This document shows positions 14,301 to 26,468 of a DNA stretch of 64,000 nt, in pieces. Under the pieces are notes generated by a model. It was not told where the DNA came from. It did no database searches and was given only the letters and a program-made list of their open reading frames with translations. Location: NCBI RefSeq assembly GCF_030867095.1, contig NC_081824.1, positions 351,638,203 through 351,702,202 on the forward strand, in the 5' to 3' direction. Each line of letters opens with the position of its first letter. Position 1 is the first letter of the stretch. Origin of the DNA: Alligator mississippiensis. Lineage: Eukaryota; Chordata; Crocodylia; Alligatoridae. A program made the position numbers and the translations under genes.

Positions 14301-15411
14301 CCAGTTACCCTCAACAAAGGATCCAGTGCAGCACGACAAAAATACTGCAGCAAAGAGGGATGCTTTGTGTGATCCTAAGAAAAATCAAAAACCATCATCA
14401 AAGGAGGAGAATAACAAGGTAACAGAAAAGCAGAAAGAAGTATCTTCTGACAATGTGAAGCATAAAATGCATGCTGTGAAAGAGAAAAATAAACAGGATA
14501 ACCCTGAGAAATACCAGTTACCTCCTAAGAATACCTCAGTACAGAAGAAGCAACAGATACCAACACCAGATGATTTTATGATGAATGAAGCCAATATTGC
14601 ACCAGAAAAGAATCAACATAACTCTGAGAAGTACCAGTTGCTCTCATTAAATAAATGGGGGAAGCATGAAAAACAAGCTGCGGTAGAGAAGAAGCAAGAA
14701 ATACCTGCATCAGAAGATGTTATGAAGCCTGCAGCGAGCAATGTAAAAGAGAAAAAGAAGCATCAGTATTCCGACAAGTGCCAGTTACACTCATCAAACA
14801 AGTTGCTGAAGCAAGAAAAAAATACAGTAATAGAGAAGCAGCCGCAATCGCCCTCATCAGATGGAATCGCAAAGCATAAAACGAGCACTCTGGAAAAAAA
14901 GAACTTGCACCACAAAGAAGAGAAATACCAGTTACTCTCAAGAAATATATTAGACAATCATAAAAATATTAGTTCACGAAAGAAAAATACTGTAGGGGAT
15001 TTTGAGAAGTATCAACCTTCATGCTTTGAGAGCATGAAACGTAAAAGTGACACCGTATTAGAGGAGCCCACTTTGCATAATACAGACAAGCACCAGAAGT
15101 TACCCCCATCAAATGAAATGTCCAAGCATAACAGAAGCCCAGTAGAACAGAACGAAACCCAACATGACTTCAGGAAGTACCAAACGCTGTCAACCAAGGG
15201 TTTAGTGAAGCATGAAAATGAGCCTGATCAAGGAGAGGCTGGCTGGCAGGGGGCTGGCAAGACAGATGACGGAAAAGCCAGCCTTGAGGACAGTTCTAGC
15301 ATAGCAGCACTAACAAAATACACAGCTGAAAGCTACAGTGAAGGACTTTCAGATTCATCTTTTAAACCACTGGTTATTAGAATAACTGATACATTTAAGC
15401 ATCACACATAA
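11394..15411 (+). CDS. ADPRHL1: ADPRHL1 giant terminal exon (long-isoform C-terminal region)
   Basis: This is an unbroken frame of about 1,338 codons in one exon, ending at TAA 15409-15411. Acceptor TTTTGTGCAG precedes 11394; the first base completes a codon left by the donor at 2530, so it should be fused to the ARH-like domain as EEN-TKC, for about 1,690 residues in total. An in-frame TTG at 11386 lies in the intron and is not a start. The first 270 residues look most constrained: a helical LKKKLNRLATEQGAF segment, then RFQLLQSKFMNNNREPY (11644-11694), then basic KKFLAAEEKAAKE and SKLREKFEE stretches. The rest is hydrophilic, low in hydrophobic residues and probably disordered. A degenerate repeat array fills 13408-15230. 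No membrane segment or catalytic motif is visible. ADPRHL1 is linked to cardiac myofibril assembly, so an actin-related scaffold role is possible, but that is inference. Confidence 0.88.
13408..15230 (+). repeat. ADPRHL1: Coding repeat array, about 27-28 residues per unit
   Basis: Within the giant exon, about 600 residues are built from roughly twenty degenerate units of 26-29 residues. The usual form is KYQ-L-x-S-S/T-N-x-x-x-K-H-E-x-N-T, followed by x-x-E-K-K and a charged linker. Clear examples start near 14302 (LPSTKDPVQHDKNTAAK), 14935 (LLSRNILDNHKNISS), 15103 (LPPSNEMSKHNRSPVEQ) and 15187 (LSTKGLVKHENE). Units are rich in K, E, N, S and H. This differs from the 16-residue Xin repeat. Confidence 0.8.
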
Positions 15412-16660
15412 GTTAGCTTTACATCTAAAGAAAGAACCTAAATTGATTGATATAAAGGTATCACTTGATCTTCCTTTTGTTCTTTATTAAAACGTTAAAC
15501 TCACTTTGCAATTGCATAAACATAGATATATATTTATCAGGACTGAGTTTCTTTCCTTTCTAAACAATAGCCCAAAGGTCTGAATTCAGTACACTGCTGC
15601 AGGTATGTTTGTTTAATTATCAAATTTATCATCAGTTTATTATTTAAATTATGAACAGGGGCTTGAAAATGAACATATTAGTTCAATCCTGCTCCAGTTT
15701 CTCCTAGCTAAATGCTAGGTTTAGTTTGTAATCAAGGAGATTGCTTTGAGGATAAACTTCTACATTTACTTCTCCTAAAAGGTAAATCCTTAGCTTTAGA
15801 TGATGTCAGTCTAAATTAGGTTAAAAAAAATGGTTGTGTTTATGCTGTAGTTTGAGAGGTAAATGCAAATACTGATCTGTTGCTAAATTGAATAATATTG
15901 TGTACAAATGAAATGTGTGGAAAGGAAGCCACTGCTTGTATTTGCAAGAAAATCCTAAAGGGGCATTTTGTTAAAAAAGAATTTACTAGAGAGGCTACCA
16001 TTCAGTCTTATAAATATTAGAAAAATACTGATTGAATTTCCTTTAAGGATATTTACACATTTTTTATGTATATAGCATTTTTTTTGTTTGTACAGATATG
16101 TGATTTCATTCAAGTATGCCACTCCATAGCCACTACTGTGTCTACAGAGGGTCATATTCCAGCCAAATATAAGAGCTCAGTAAAGTACCAATCCTGGCAG
16201 CTACCAAGCACTTCCTATTAGATTTAAAAAAAAAAAAAAAAGAACAGGCTAATCAAAATTTTGCATTAAGGCGCCAGCACTTTGCAGTACTGGAGTTAAA
16301 GGGCTTCTAGGTTATATCTGGCACACAAACACAAGGCAGGCATTGCAGCCAAAAATGAAGTCACTAATTTGAAAGTCTTATCTTGTTGGTGCTTTCCTGT
16401 CAAGAGGAGCAAGTGTTTACTGTAGTGTGATATGAAACTTGATAATAATGAGCAGCCAGTGTCATTGGAATGTGCCAGTGGAATGTGATTTTTAATGTTC
16501 ACATTAATGGTGACTTCTGCGTAAAGCCTGCATGTAACAAACTTTTGTTTGAGAAAGGAGGATGGTTCTGTTCTGTTTGCTCCCTTCTGCCAAGCTGGGG
16601 AACATGATGTAGCTGCATCACTTAATTCTGCAGCTCATATAACAAAATTCTAGGATCTTA
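15412..16660 (+). other. ADPRHL1: ADPRHL1 3' UTR and downstream sequence
   Basis: AT-rich sequence after the stop. The UTR end cannot be placed without transcripts. A run of 16 A occurs at 16226-16241. No other gene or recognisable repeat was seen. Confidence 0.5.
15486..15491 (+). terminator. ADPRHL1: Candidate polyadenylation signal, ADPRHL1 long transcript
   Basis: ATTAAA, the commonest variant of AATAAA, lies 75 bases after the long-isoform stop, and TG-rich stretches follow downstream. No AATAAA was seen in the next kilobase. The real UTR could be longer. Confidence 0.4.
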
Positions 16661-16668
16661 GATAGATG

Positions 16669-17350
16669 TACTGTATTTCATGGTGTATAAGTCAGGTTTG
16701 GAAGCCCAATTTTTGTGTCCTAACAGTCAAACTTGACTTATACACCATGCCGCATCAAAAAATCATGGACGGGACTGGGCTTGACACTCGGCTGGCATGG
16801 CCCCACCCCCTGCAAGTGGCTCTGCCAGCGCCGCTTGCAGAGGATGAGGCTGTGCCACCTGAGCGCCGACCCCAACCCTGTCCCCATCCTGATCCCCTGC
16901 AAGTGGCACCAGGCTCTTGTCTGCTGTAAACGCTGAGCCTGGCACTGCTTGTAGGGTACAGGGCTGTCTCGACACTTGGCTAGTGTAGCCTCTGTGAGTG
17001 GCACCAGGCTCAGCGTTCATCAATGTCACTCTCATCAGCTCCATCCCCTGTGAGCCCAGTGCTGTTCACGGGATGGGTACAAGGCCGGGCTTGGCACTTG
17101 GCTGGCGCAGCCTCATTCCCTGCAAGTGGCACAGGTGGTGCCACTTGTAAAGAAAGGGGCCGAGCCCAGCCGAGCCCTACCCCATCCCTTTCCCCGTCCC
17201 CTGTGAGCAGCACTGGGCTCAGCACTGCCTGCGAAGGGACGGGGACAGACATGGTGCTCAGCTGGTGCAACCCCATCCCCTATGAGGGGGATGGGGCCAT
17301 GCTAGCCAAGTGCCAAGCCTGACCCCAACTTATACACCATGTCTATGAAA
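16669..17350. mobile_element. Inverted-repeat element with TGGTGTATAAGT termini and GC-rich interior
   Basis: Left end TTTCATGGTGTATAAGTC (16677) recurs inverted at 16734-16749 (GACTTATACACCATGC) and again at the far right (ACTTATACACCATG, 17328-17341, followed by TCTATGAAA). Between the second and third copies (about 16790-17320) is a GC-rich block of C-rich pseudo-repeats such as CCCTGCAAGTGGC. No transposase is present. It is probably a MITE-like relic with expanded interior. Confidence 0.6.
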
Positions 17351-19209
17351 ATTTATATTTCAGATTGGGAAGCCAGGGGTCAACCTAACCACCAATGTTC
17401 ACCTATTCACTGTGAAATGACCTCACTGATCACATGTGCCAGTTCATCTTTTCTTTTGTGTGTGGGGGTGCAATTGTGGAGAGAGGGGCCTTTTCTAATT
17501 AAGAAGGCCTTTCTTTAAAGGGAGCTTCCTAAGGACTTGATTTATTAGTTTTCTACAGCCATCCATACACAGATCCTGGCTCTGTGGCAGCAAAGGTCAG
17601 CCTGCTTGAAAACCCAATTAAAAACCCAATCTTTTAAGTGGTATTAAGCTTTAGAAAATTGCAGAGCTAATCAGCAGAGGAAGAGTTTATATAAATGAGC
17701 TCTTCTTCACCCACTGCAGCAAATTCCTTTGAATTTGTAAGATTGTCCCTGCAACCATGCATCATATCTGGGGTTGCTCCAGTCCCAGACTTGCAGAACA
17801 CCCTGTCTGCCTGCCAACAAGAAAATGAGAACATGAGCACACTGGCAGTGTGCTTAGTGCAAATCTCTTTGCCAGTATGTAAAGCACATAGCCACATGTA
17901 TGACAACTAGGCTGGACAAGCCCAAGGGGCACCTCCGTGAAGGAGCGGTACCATGGAACACGATGTTCCCTGACAACTAAAGAAATTGATATTTAAAAAA
18001 TGTTTCCTTGAAAATGTGGGATTAAACTTCCCAGCATCCAGGGGTAAAATTCATGCTTGTGCACTTTCAATCCACAAAAATAGGGTCTGAGTGAAATATA
18101 TGAGTTGTATTATACTGTCCTTTGCACAGAGGTGGATTTCACCTACACAAAGTTTATGAGCAAGAAGCCAGGGAACCTATTTAGCCCTGAACTGAACATG
18201 ATGATTGCTATTCACTATAACATGACACCTAATACACAAATGCATCTAATTTGAATTGTAAATACACTATATGCCTGTTCACTAATTGGGCTCTTAATGC
18301 AGCAGACAGGGCTGGAAATTTAAAAACAATTCCTTTCCTTAAAACCAAATCATCTTTCCCAAGGTTCACACAGCTGGAGAGAGCACCATCTGTGATGAAT
18401 TAGTGTGTCCCATTAGTTGCCTGGCAGATAATAAAATGTTACTCAGGCAACAGAAGAGAATTTTTATCAATGCTCAGCAAGAACCCTTTTTGGTTTGTAT
18501 CTTCCACGTCTGTTCTTCTTGATACTGTTAAAGATCTATACTAGCATGCTAGCACCCTTCACTCTTGGTTCAACTTCAGAGCCACAGTGGCTTTTGGGGG
18601 AGTGGATTACACTTCTTTATATGCCACAAGTCTATTAGAAAAGTAAGTTGAAGTCAATTCTGTCACAAGCACTACAGAAGCTTTCACTGAAAGCAGACTC
18701 AAAAGTGATGCTCTGGTACAGCAAACTGCACATTTTTGATTCAGTAATTATTAACACAATGTCAGAACAGAACTTCAGCCCTCATCTACTCTATAAAGTT
18801 TTATGGGCAGAACTCTGCACACTCAAAGCCCTTTGAGGGGAGCCCTATGCTCTGCCTGCAGATAAGGCTTCTGCTACTACACAGCCTCTGGCTGAAGGCC
18901 TCTGTAGCCTTTCCTGTACTTTCAGCTGGCAACCATTGTCCATTCAGCAGAAGTTGCCCTCCCAGAGTGAACTTTGCACTCTGGTGGCCATGGGCAACTG
19001 GTGCCTCCAGAGTCGGGGGGGGAGGAAGGGGGGGCACCAGATTGCCAACAGGGGGTTGCACTTCCGGTTTCGTGGCTGGTGTTGCCAGGGGATGCACAGC
19101 TGATCTCAGGGGGTGCATGTGTAGCACCTGTGTGCACCCCCTACGTGTCACCAATGCTGGTGGCTCAGCTGCTCTAGCGGGGTAGCCAGAAGCTTGTGGA
19201 TACAGATGT
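17351..19209. other. Intergenic sequence, no gene seen
   Basis: Mostly unique-looking AT-rich sequence. Positions 18940-19190 are GC-richer with G runs near 19014-19032. Short open frames carry no recognisable domain. Confidence 0.5.
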
Positions 19210-19401
19210 GCTATGTCTAGGATGGCCATCATAGAGGACAGTCCAGTTGTCCTCTGTCCTCTATTGATACAGAACCGGACGCCTTTCTCTTGAAGAGAAA
19301 AATAGAGCATGTAAAGGCATTGGGTTTCATACCAATAGAGGGCAGAAGACAGAGTAGCAGAAGACCGGAATGTCGTTTATGATGGCCACCCTAGCTATGC
19401 T
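19210..19401. mobile_element. Short hAT-like DNA transposon (TAGGGTGGCC ends)
   Basis: A 176-bp element (19218-19393) has termini TAGGATGGCCATCATAGAGG and, inverted, TAGGGTGGCCATCATAAACG. The flanking 8-mers are GCTATGTC (19210-19217) and GCTATGCT (19394-19401), identical at the first six bases. Size and 8-bp duplication fit a non-autonomous hAT element. Confidence 0.78.
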
Positions 19402-21212
19402 AGTGGTCAGTAGCATAAGTAGGGCTGTGTGATTGGGGCATGAGCCCCAGGTGCTGACCAAGAGATGGGGGTGCCAGAGTAGCATCAGGGTATTGAGCTG
19501 TCTTAGGGGTGGTTAGCTCAAGGCCTTGCAACCAGAGGCAGGACTCCCCATACAGCGTCACTTCCCCTCCCTCTGCTATGCAGCCAACTGCTACTGCTGC
19601 CAAATTAAGGCTTTTAAAGCCATGTTCTACATGCAGGTCAGCAACAGGTGTGAGAGGTTTAACTAAGGGAGGTGGAGTGAGGTTGCTGTGGGAACTCTGC
19701 TTCCAGTCTGTGAATAAGCATCTAACAGCCCCTGGGTGAGCCTGTGCCATGGAGGAAGGACTTTGCCTCATCTCCAGACTCCTCCTGTTTTTCTGTGCTT
19801 AGCACAACTCCACCTTTCTGCACCTGCCACTCTCTGCTTATTGATGCCTCTGGCAGTTGTAGCTGATGGTTACTACAAGAAGTCCTGTTGGCAGAGGCAA
19901 TTTAGTGCAGGTGTAGCCAAGGTGCCTTAAAAAAGGGTGTAAGGTGAGGGAGCACTCATCAACCTGTGAAAGGATGTAAGCAACAGGCCCAGTCTCTTTG
20001 AGCATCTCTGTTGTGTATTTAATGATCAATGTGATGTGATGTAGTTCTGCTACAGTATTATGTGGTGCTTTTTATTCTCTTCCAATTCATTATGGCTGAG
20101 ATTTGCAGAGAGTCGGAGGGAATTAGGTACCCAAACCCTACTGACTTCAGTGGTATTTGTGTGCTTTATGCCCCTACATTTCTTTGGAAATCCCAGCTTA
20201 GATTTCAATAGAAACAAAATGTCAAAACCAGAGCAAGTTTATTGCAAACAAACAAACAAACAAAAAAATGAGTGCAAAGGGCTCTTCTTCCCCCCTCCCC
20301 CAATCTGTTATTTCTGAAATTATTCCTAAAATATCAATTATTTGGTATTTCAGATGCTGATGACATCTTCCTCATTTGTGTATACAGGTAATTTCACTGG
20401 GAGTGGACGAAGTTGTTGATTTTCTTTCATGCCCTGATGCATTTTTCTGAAACCTCAACATTTAGTTTTTCATGGAATTTTATGGGCCTCAGAAATGGAG
20501 ATATTGAGGAGGTGTATGGCTCTCAAGTGAAATTTGGGACACTTGAAGTAATAGATTTAGTTGAAAGTGTTGGCAAGTGCCTGGTTGTTGGGAGCATTGG
20601 GATGATAAACAGCAGATGAGCCAAACTGGTATCTGCCAGCATCTCCTTACATGTTAATGCATTCCTGATTCTTATGACCAGTGTACCCAGAGCACAATAA
20701 AATCAACCTGTAATACCAGCAATTAACAGCAAAGTACAAGTAGTGTAAGTGACTTAGTAAATTAGCTTCACTGTAGCAAAAGCATAGGAATCTAGTAATA
20801 AGAGACTCGAAAGGTTTGATTTTTTGGGGGCACTGATTTCAAGGCCAGAGCAGACTCCACCAAGCTACACAGCCAAGTGTCCCAGGAGAGTCACCTCTAA
20901 CTATTTGACCCCATGCCAACCATCACTTATAACCCCATTTGTCCTCAATTTCAGGCTTTGACATTTATTTCAGAAAATAACTCTCCTTTTGCAAGATAGC
21001 CATCGAAGATGGGTTTTGTCACTTGGAATGTTAGCTTTATAATGCAGAGAGTGCTATTTTGGAAGGTTTTTAGAATGCAAATGTTCCTAAAGCACTATTC
21101 CTGAATATTCATCAACTGTATCAGCTGCAGTTGATGTTGGCTAGGACCAGTGACTTGCTACCTTCATTCAACATTATTGGAGATAGGGTTTACCAGGTAC
21201 AGTCAGTGCCAC
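19402..21212. other. Intergenic sequence, no gene seen
   Basis: No exon-like reading frame with splice sites was recognised. A CAAA tandem run lies at 20246-20268 and a short C-rich stretch near 20290-20300. Confidence 0.5.
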
Positions 21213-21378
21213 TCAAGGATTTTCTGGGGAGTGATATCTTTTATTGGACCAACTACATGGCTGGAATAAGTTTTTGAATACAAGAACTGATGAAGAATGC
21301 CTAGCATTTGAGAACTTGTCTAACCTTATGCAGTTGGTTCAGAAAAATATATCATCACTCCCAAAAAATCCTTGTGTC
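21213..21378. mobile_element. Small foldback relic related to the 5323 palindrome
   Basis: The left arm at about 21213-21265 (AAGGATTTTCTGGGGAGTGA, then GATATCTTTTATTGGACC) is matched in inverted orientation at about 21325-21378. The middle contains remnants of the GATGAAGAATGCC / AACTTGTC segment. This matches the organisation of the 5323-5714 element, but shorter and more diverged. Confidence 0.6.
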
Positions 21379-23560
21379 TCTCACAATTTCTAGGCCATCA
21401 TGGCTAAAATATCACTCTAATTCTACTGAAAAGCATCATAAGAATCTTCAGTCATTTTCTTTAGTCCTCAAAGAACAGAAAGGGAAAAAAGGGAGTTAAT
21501 GTAAAAAGTTGTTATAAAGCCTGTTTCAGTATAATGAATTGAGAGGCACTTCTGTGCTTGAATTCTGAAATTGCTTCAGACTGTCTTTCAGGCCACCAAT
21601 GGTATGGGGATGAGAGCCTGAGACTATATGTTGATAAGATCTCCTCAGTTTTCCTCATTTAAGATTTTTGTGTCATGAATAGGCAATAGAAGACAGCAAT
21701 AAAGAGAGTAACTGTTTGCCATTGCAACCATTTGTACTTAACCGTTTTGAGGCAACAGATACTAGTAGGTCTGTACTGCATTGGCTCAGTTCAACACTCT
21801 TCTCTAGCCTACTGATGATGTAAGTGATGGATTTCTCAACCACCCGTAGTGGAAAAGCTCCACCTTGTGGTTTATCTGGCAGTCTACAGTGAATGCTATT
21901 GATGGAAATAAGCCATGAGGTTTTAGGGTAATATTTTTCCTTTTGTTCTGGTGTCCCAAAGGTTGCACTGTGATGATGCATCCTATGATGAGTTTCTGTG
22001 AAAGTGATTTGTCTCTGTGATTAAGGAGAAGCATAATAGATAATATGAGGAGGGGCATTACAGCTAGAATGGGAACTTCTGAAAGTAAATTCCTGACACC
22101 TTAGAAAAAAACATATTTTTATAATCACAGAATCTTTTTTTATTTAACTATTTCACTTTGTGTATTACCTACAAACTAGTAGCGTCCTCTTAAATCTATT
22201 CCTCTGTTTCACTTGTGACAGCATTCACATTTAGAGAATGAAGCATTTCTCATTCCTTAATGAGAGGTTTCAGCATAGCAGAACCATGCTTTCCTGTCAT
22301 GTTAAAGAACTTGCATATATCAATTAGAAAAACCACCTGATCATTATTTTCATACTTCATAACCTAAAGTACCTGGGAGGATGTTTTAGACACCTCAAAC
22401 TTTTTTCCTTAGTTTATCTTTGCAGTTTCTATATTTATTTATATCTTACTGCACTGTAGGGACATGGGAAGAATATGTAACATGTTAGGGATTCTGGCTG
22501 ACAAGCAAGAGTGATAGTAGATCTTATACGATACATATGTAACTCAGTAGCAGAATACTACCAGGGGAGAAAAGTCTATTGAAATAAAACCTGCATGTAA
22601 ACATTTTGCATTGCACTGATCACTTTCTAAAACCTCCATATTAGAGATAAGGGTTTATATTTTCAGCAGTGACTAGTGATTTTGGGTGCCAAATCTGAGG
22701 TACATTAAAAGGGCTTGATTTTCAGAAAATTACTTTCTGAGAATTAAGCCCATCTAAGGTGTCCCATGTGGGACACTCAGAAGTTGAAGTACAAAAAAAC
22801 CTTTGAAAACTTAGGCCAAGATTTCTGAAATATGGGGGAACATTAAGGACAGTTGCTGGCTCTACAAAGGAATCCTAAGAACAAGAATTGCCATAAAGGA
22901 ACAAATACGGATTCTGGCATCCTGTTAGTGCATGGGGCCAGTGCTGAATGTTTTAATTACTAAGAACTGCAGTCCTTCCTGTCAGATTGTCTAATGTTAC
23001 ACGGAACAGGATTGCCTGGGTTCTGGCTGAAAGCTTGGGAGGATTGTTACATAGCAGTGATGTAGCTCAAAGGGATGGCAAGCCCCTGCCATCTACTGTT
23101 TCTTAAAATATTCTAGGAAGTGTGGAGAACATATAAGACTGTGTGATATTTCAAAACCCATCCATCATTTCTGAGAGATTACTATGTTTAATCAAACCTG
23201 AATTCTTGATTCCCTTTGAAACTTTTTTATTATTAAACCACCTCTCCCCCCAAAAACTAAAAAAGAAGAAAAGATCAACCTTGTGAATTTAGTGTTCGTG
23301 TAAAGCTCTGGATTGCTAGCCCAAGTGACTGAGATGTTTCATTCTTCTAAGGAATGGGAACAGTGCAGGTGGCAGCAATCCAAACTTTTCAGCAAGGCCT
23401 CACCAACATATTTCAGTTCTGATTTACCTCTAGTGAAGAGAGACATATCTACAGAACAGTGAAAGCCCAGGCCCCATTCTAATTATATATGAACTCAAAA
23501 GAGCTTTTGACAAGATTTATTTACATGTATCCTCTTGGCAAATGTATGTGGAAAGTCATT
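21379..23560. other. Intergenic sequence, no gene seen
   Basis: AT-rich sequence without recognisable exons, LINE protein remnants or obvious terminal inverted repeats. Confidence 0.5.
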
Positions 23561-23565
23561 CTTAG

Positions 23566-23850
23566 CAGTTGCTCCTCAGCTCTGGAATTCCCTCTTTGAG
23601 GCCTGGCAGAGCCCAAGCCTGGACACCTTTCAAAAGTGTTGTATGATCTTCCTATTTAGGCAAGTGTTTAGCAAAGCTAGACTGGGATATTGATTAGGGT
23701 GTTTCTGTTTTATATTGATGCTATCAATTCCATTTTAAATGTTCTCTTGTACATTCTCCTGTTTTACAAATTATTCTATCCTTATTGTAAGCCACCTGAG
23801 CCTTTGTTAGGAATGACAGTATATACATTGAATAAAATATGTAATAAATA
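23566..23850 (+). mobile_element. Old LINE 3' end (CR1/L2/L3-like clade)
   Basis: One frame reads QLWNSLFEAWQSPSLDTFQK from about 23577, typical of the C-terminus of CR1-clade LINE reverse transcriptase proteins. It is followed by a tail with the AAGCCACCTGAGCC motif and an A-rich AATAAATA-type end near 23830-23850. It is much more diverged than the CR1 at 43846. Confidence 0.6.
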
Positions 23851-24104
23851 ATCTTTATATAGACAATGCTTGTACCTGAAGATCACAGCTGGCTACTGTC
23901 ATGAGTATCGTACATGTTCCTTAATAAAGATCTTTTGCTTATTATTTGTGTTAGTTACTTATACCACTGAAGCTTGCTTGTGCCAAGAAGATGAAAATAA
24001 TGGATATGTACAGATAAGTCTTGTAATCAGTAGGATAGCATCAAGGGAGGAGTAAAGGAAATTAATCCATGTAAAGTCAATCCCATCAAATTGATGTACA
24101 ACCT

Positions 24105-24213
24105 ACAGTGATAGACACCTGCCTGGAATGGTTGAGGGATAGGGAGCCTTGCATCAGGGCAGGGGACTGGCTCGAGATTACCCTTGAAGTCCCTTCCAGT
24201 CTTCCGATGATAT
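24105..24213 (+). mobile_element. CR1 LINE 3' tail fragment
   Basis: GCCTGGAATGGTTGAGGG, then GGGCAGGGGACTGGCTCGA, then AAGTCCCTTCCAGTC: the conserved CR1 3' untranslated pattern, diverged. The 5' part is missing. Confidence 0.65.
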
Positions 24214-24215
24214 CA

Positions 24216-24723
24216 TAGTTTTCATTTTTCTCGAGGGCTGAGACAAACTAGGCTGCAGAAGGCAAATAGGGGTGGATATGTTACACAGGAAATAAATTTT
24301 CAAGTTTTGGCTTTATAAAGAACAAGAAGGCCACCTTGGGGGGCAGTAGGGGGACTCCAATCCACCCACCCGCCCCTCCAACACCAGCTGAGCAATCCTC
24401 AGATCAAACCCACTCCGCTCCCTTTCTCCCTGCCCATTGTGAAGACGGAGATGGGAAGGGGGAGGGACGGTGCTACGGGAGTGCGGCTGCAGACTCAGAG
24501 CTGCTCCGAGTGTCTGATGGGTCCAGGTGATTGCTGTAATTCATGATGCTTCTTGCAAAGCACCATAAATTACAGTGGGGAGCTACACGTGTGTGTGTAC
24601 CTATAGTTTTCATTTTGCTTCAGGGATGGCACAAAGTAGGCTGCAGAAGGCAAACAGGGGTGGGTACGTCACATAGGGAAGAAATCTGGCAAGCTTTGTG
24701 GCTTTAAAAAGATCAAGATGGCC
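24216..24723. repeat. Direct repeat, 388-bp spacing
   Basis: A segment of about 118 bases at 24216-24333 (TAGTTTTCATTTTTCTCGAG, then ACTAGGCTGCAGAAGGCAAA) recurs at 24604-24723 with about 80 percent identity by eye. The 270 bases between are GC-richer and include a hairpin (24532-24574). It may be a tandem duplication or two copies of one repeat. Confidence 0.65.
24532..24574. repeat. Hairpin CTGTAATTCATG ... AAATTACAG
   Basis: CTGTAATTCATGATGCTT pairs with AAGCACCATAAATTACAG across a short loop. A related copy at 39088-39130 has GCTGTAACTCATGGCGCTT at the same place, so this belongs to a dispersed repeat. Confidence 0.6.
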
Positions 24724-25313
24724 TTTGTTCTCTTACTGTATGAATCCATCCCTAAACAGTTACCTGTCTGTTTGTGATTTGCTGGGAATGGAAGTTGCAG
24801 TTTAGGATCCAGGCTAAAGTGAAGTCCCTGAAGAAAAAAAGGGACAAATGTACTGTTAACAATGGACTGAACCAATGCACAATTAAGCTCCACTTTCCTT
24901 GTGGGGTGGAATAGCAGGACGACATGAAAAGACATGTTGTACTTCATCATCTAATGTAGAACAGCTGGCAATTCCAGGCTGCATAATGCATTTAATTCCT
25001 GTGAGGTGCTAATGAACCCAGCAGCAAGGAGAGTATGAATGAGACTGCCCTGTTCTATGCAGTCAGCATTTAGAAAAACACTGGGAAAATCTTTTTTTTC
25101 TTCATTCTGCCTTTCTAAAACAAGGTACCTGTCTTAGCTGGGGCATGTGGTATGTGAGAAAATATGGTAACATGAATGGGATAATGTTGAGAGGTAGAAA
25201 AAGTTATGAAGGCTAATGCTAGTAGCTGTCCTAAACCCATGGGGACCTTAAGAAGTTTGGGGTTTCACCCAAGCTTAAGAACATTTCAAAGTGCTCCAAG
25301 AATTTCATGAAAC

Positions 25314-25940
25314 TACCATATTTACTCAAACCCAAGATAAGATTTCTTTCTCCAATCATGGTAGTGGGAGGCTCATTTTGGATTTGAGTACCTGCTTGGG
25401 GCAGGTAGCAGCTCAGCGCTGGAGTTGGCTTTGGGCTTGTGGCTGAAGCCAGAGATGAGATGCTGCCTGCCCTGGGCCAGAATGGCTTATTAGGCAGGGG
25501 AGAGGGGTACACAGCCTAGGGGATTGTAGGGGAGACCACAAGGGGAGGGGGAAACCTACTGCCTTCCTTCCCACTCCTTACCCCCTGTGCCTGTGCTGCC
25601 TTCACCCCCCACTGCCCTTCCCTAAGCTACCCCTTCTTCTTGCCCTCTGCTTGGCTCAGGTCCTTCCAGTCCTGACTCGGCTCAGCTGGGAGTTGTTTCC
25701 TAGCTAGGGCCAGGCAGGGCCACTACGGCTGCTGACTGCCCCAGAGGAGCAGAGCTGCAGCAGAAGGGAAACAGGGAGGTAGTGTGCAGGTAGGAGCAGG
25801 TAGGGGTGGGAGCAGGCACAGGCATGGGGAGCACATGGCAGGGGCTGCATGGGGAACAAAAGGCAGAGGTCTAGATCTTCATCCCCTCCTGCTGCTTTCC
25901 CTGCCACAGCAAGGGGGGGGGGAATGAATTTAAGATGACC
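25314..25940. mobile_element. Inverted-repeat element with TACCATATTTACTCAAACCC end
   Basis: Left end TACCATATTTACTCAAACCC is partly inverted at 25378-25390 (TTGGATTTGAGTA). The far side has AATTTAAGATGACC (25927-25940), a motif usually near the other end of such elements. The interior (25400-25900) is GC-rich. The right boundary is uncertain and no target duplication was found. Confidence 0.45.
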
Positions 25941-26468
25941 TTCCAATTAGATCACCTCAGGATTAGTTGCCAGTGAATGGATAATGGCAAGAGGCATCAA
26001 TGTCACACCAGCTGAGATGGTTGGACTTCATACTAGTACCACGCTGTCATCAGGTTTCTACCCTCCTCCCCTGCAATAGTGATTGGTATGATAATTCCCG
26101 TCAAAACCTTTAAGCCTGTGTTAAGGTTGTCTGGAGGGTTACTCACTCATGAATGGAGAGATTCAGTTAAAAGTCAAAGCTGTGAAAAACTGCTATTGAA
26201 CAGTTAAAGTACACAGTAGTGCAGGCAGCTGTGTCTAGCATGTCAAGTATAGTTGTATTGAATAGTGAAGAAATTAATTGGAACAGTTCCGCATAGCTGC
26301 AATTGCAATATGAGGAGACTTGAGGACCTTGCTTCTTTTGGGCAAATCTGAGCCCTTTTTTCCATTGGCCTCTATGAACAAAGGGAAGAGGAGCTCTAGT
26401 ATCTTAAGGGATCCAGAATTTCTCATTTTGTCACTGTTCTGTAGGTTGTGTCAGTAGTGAGTATCTTC

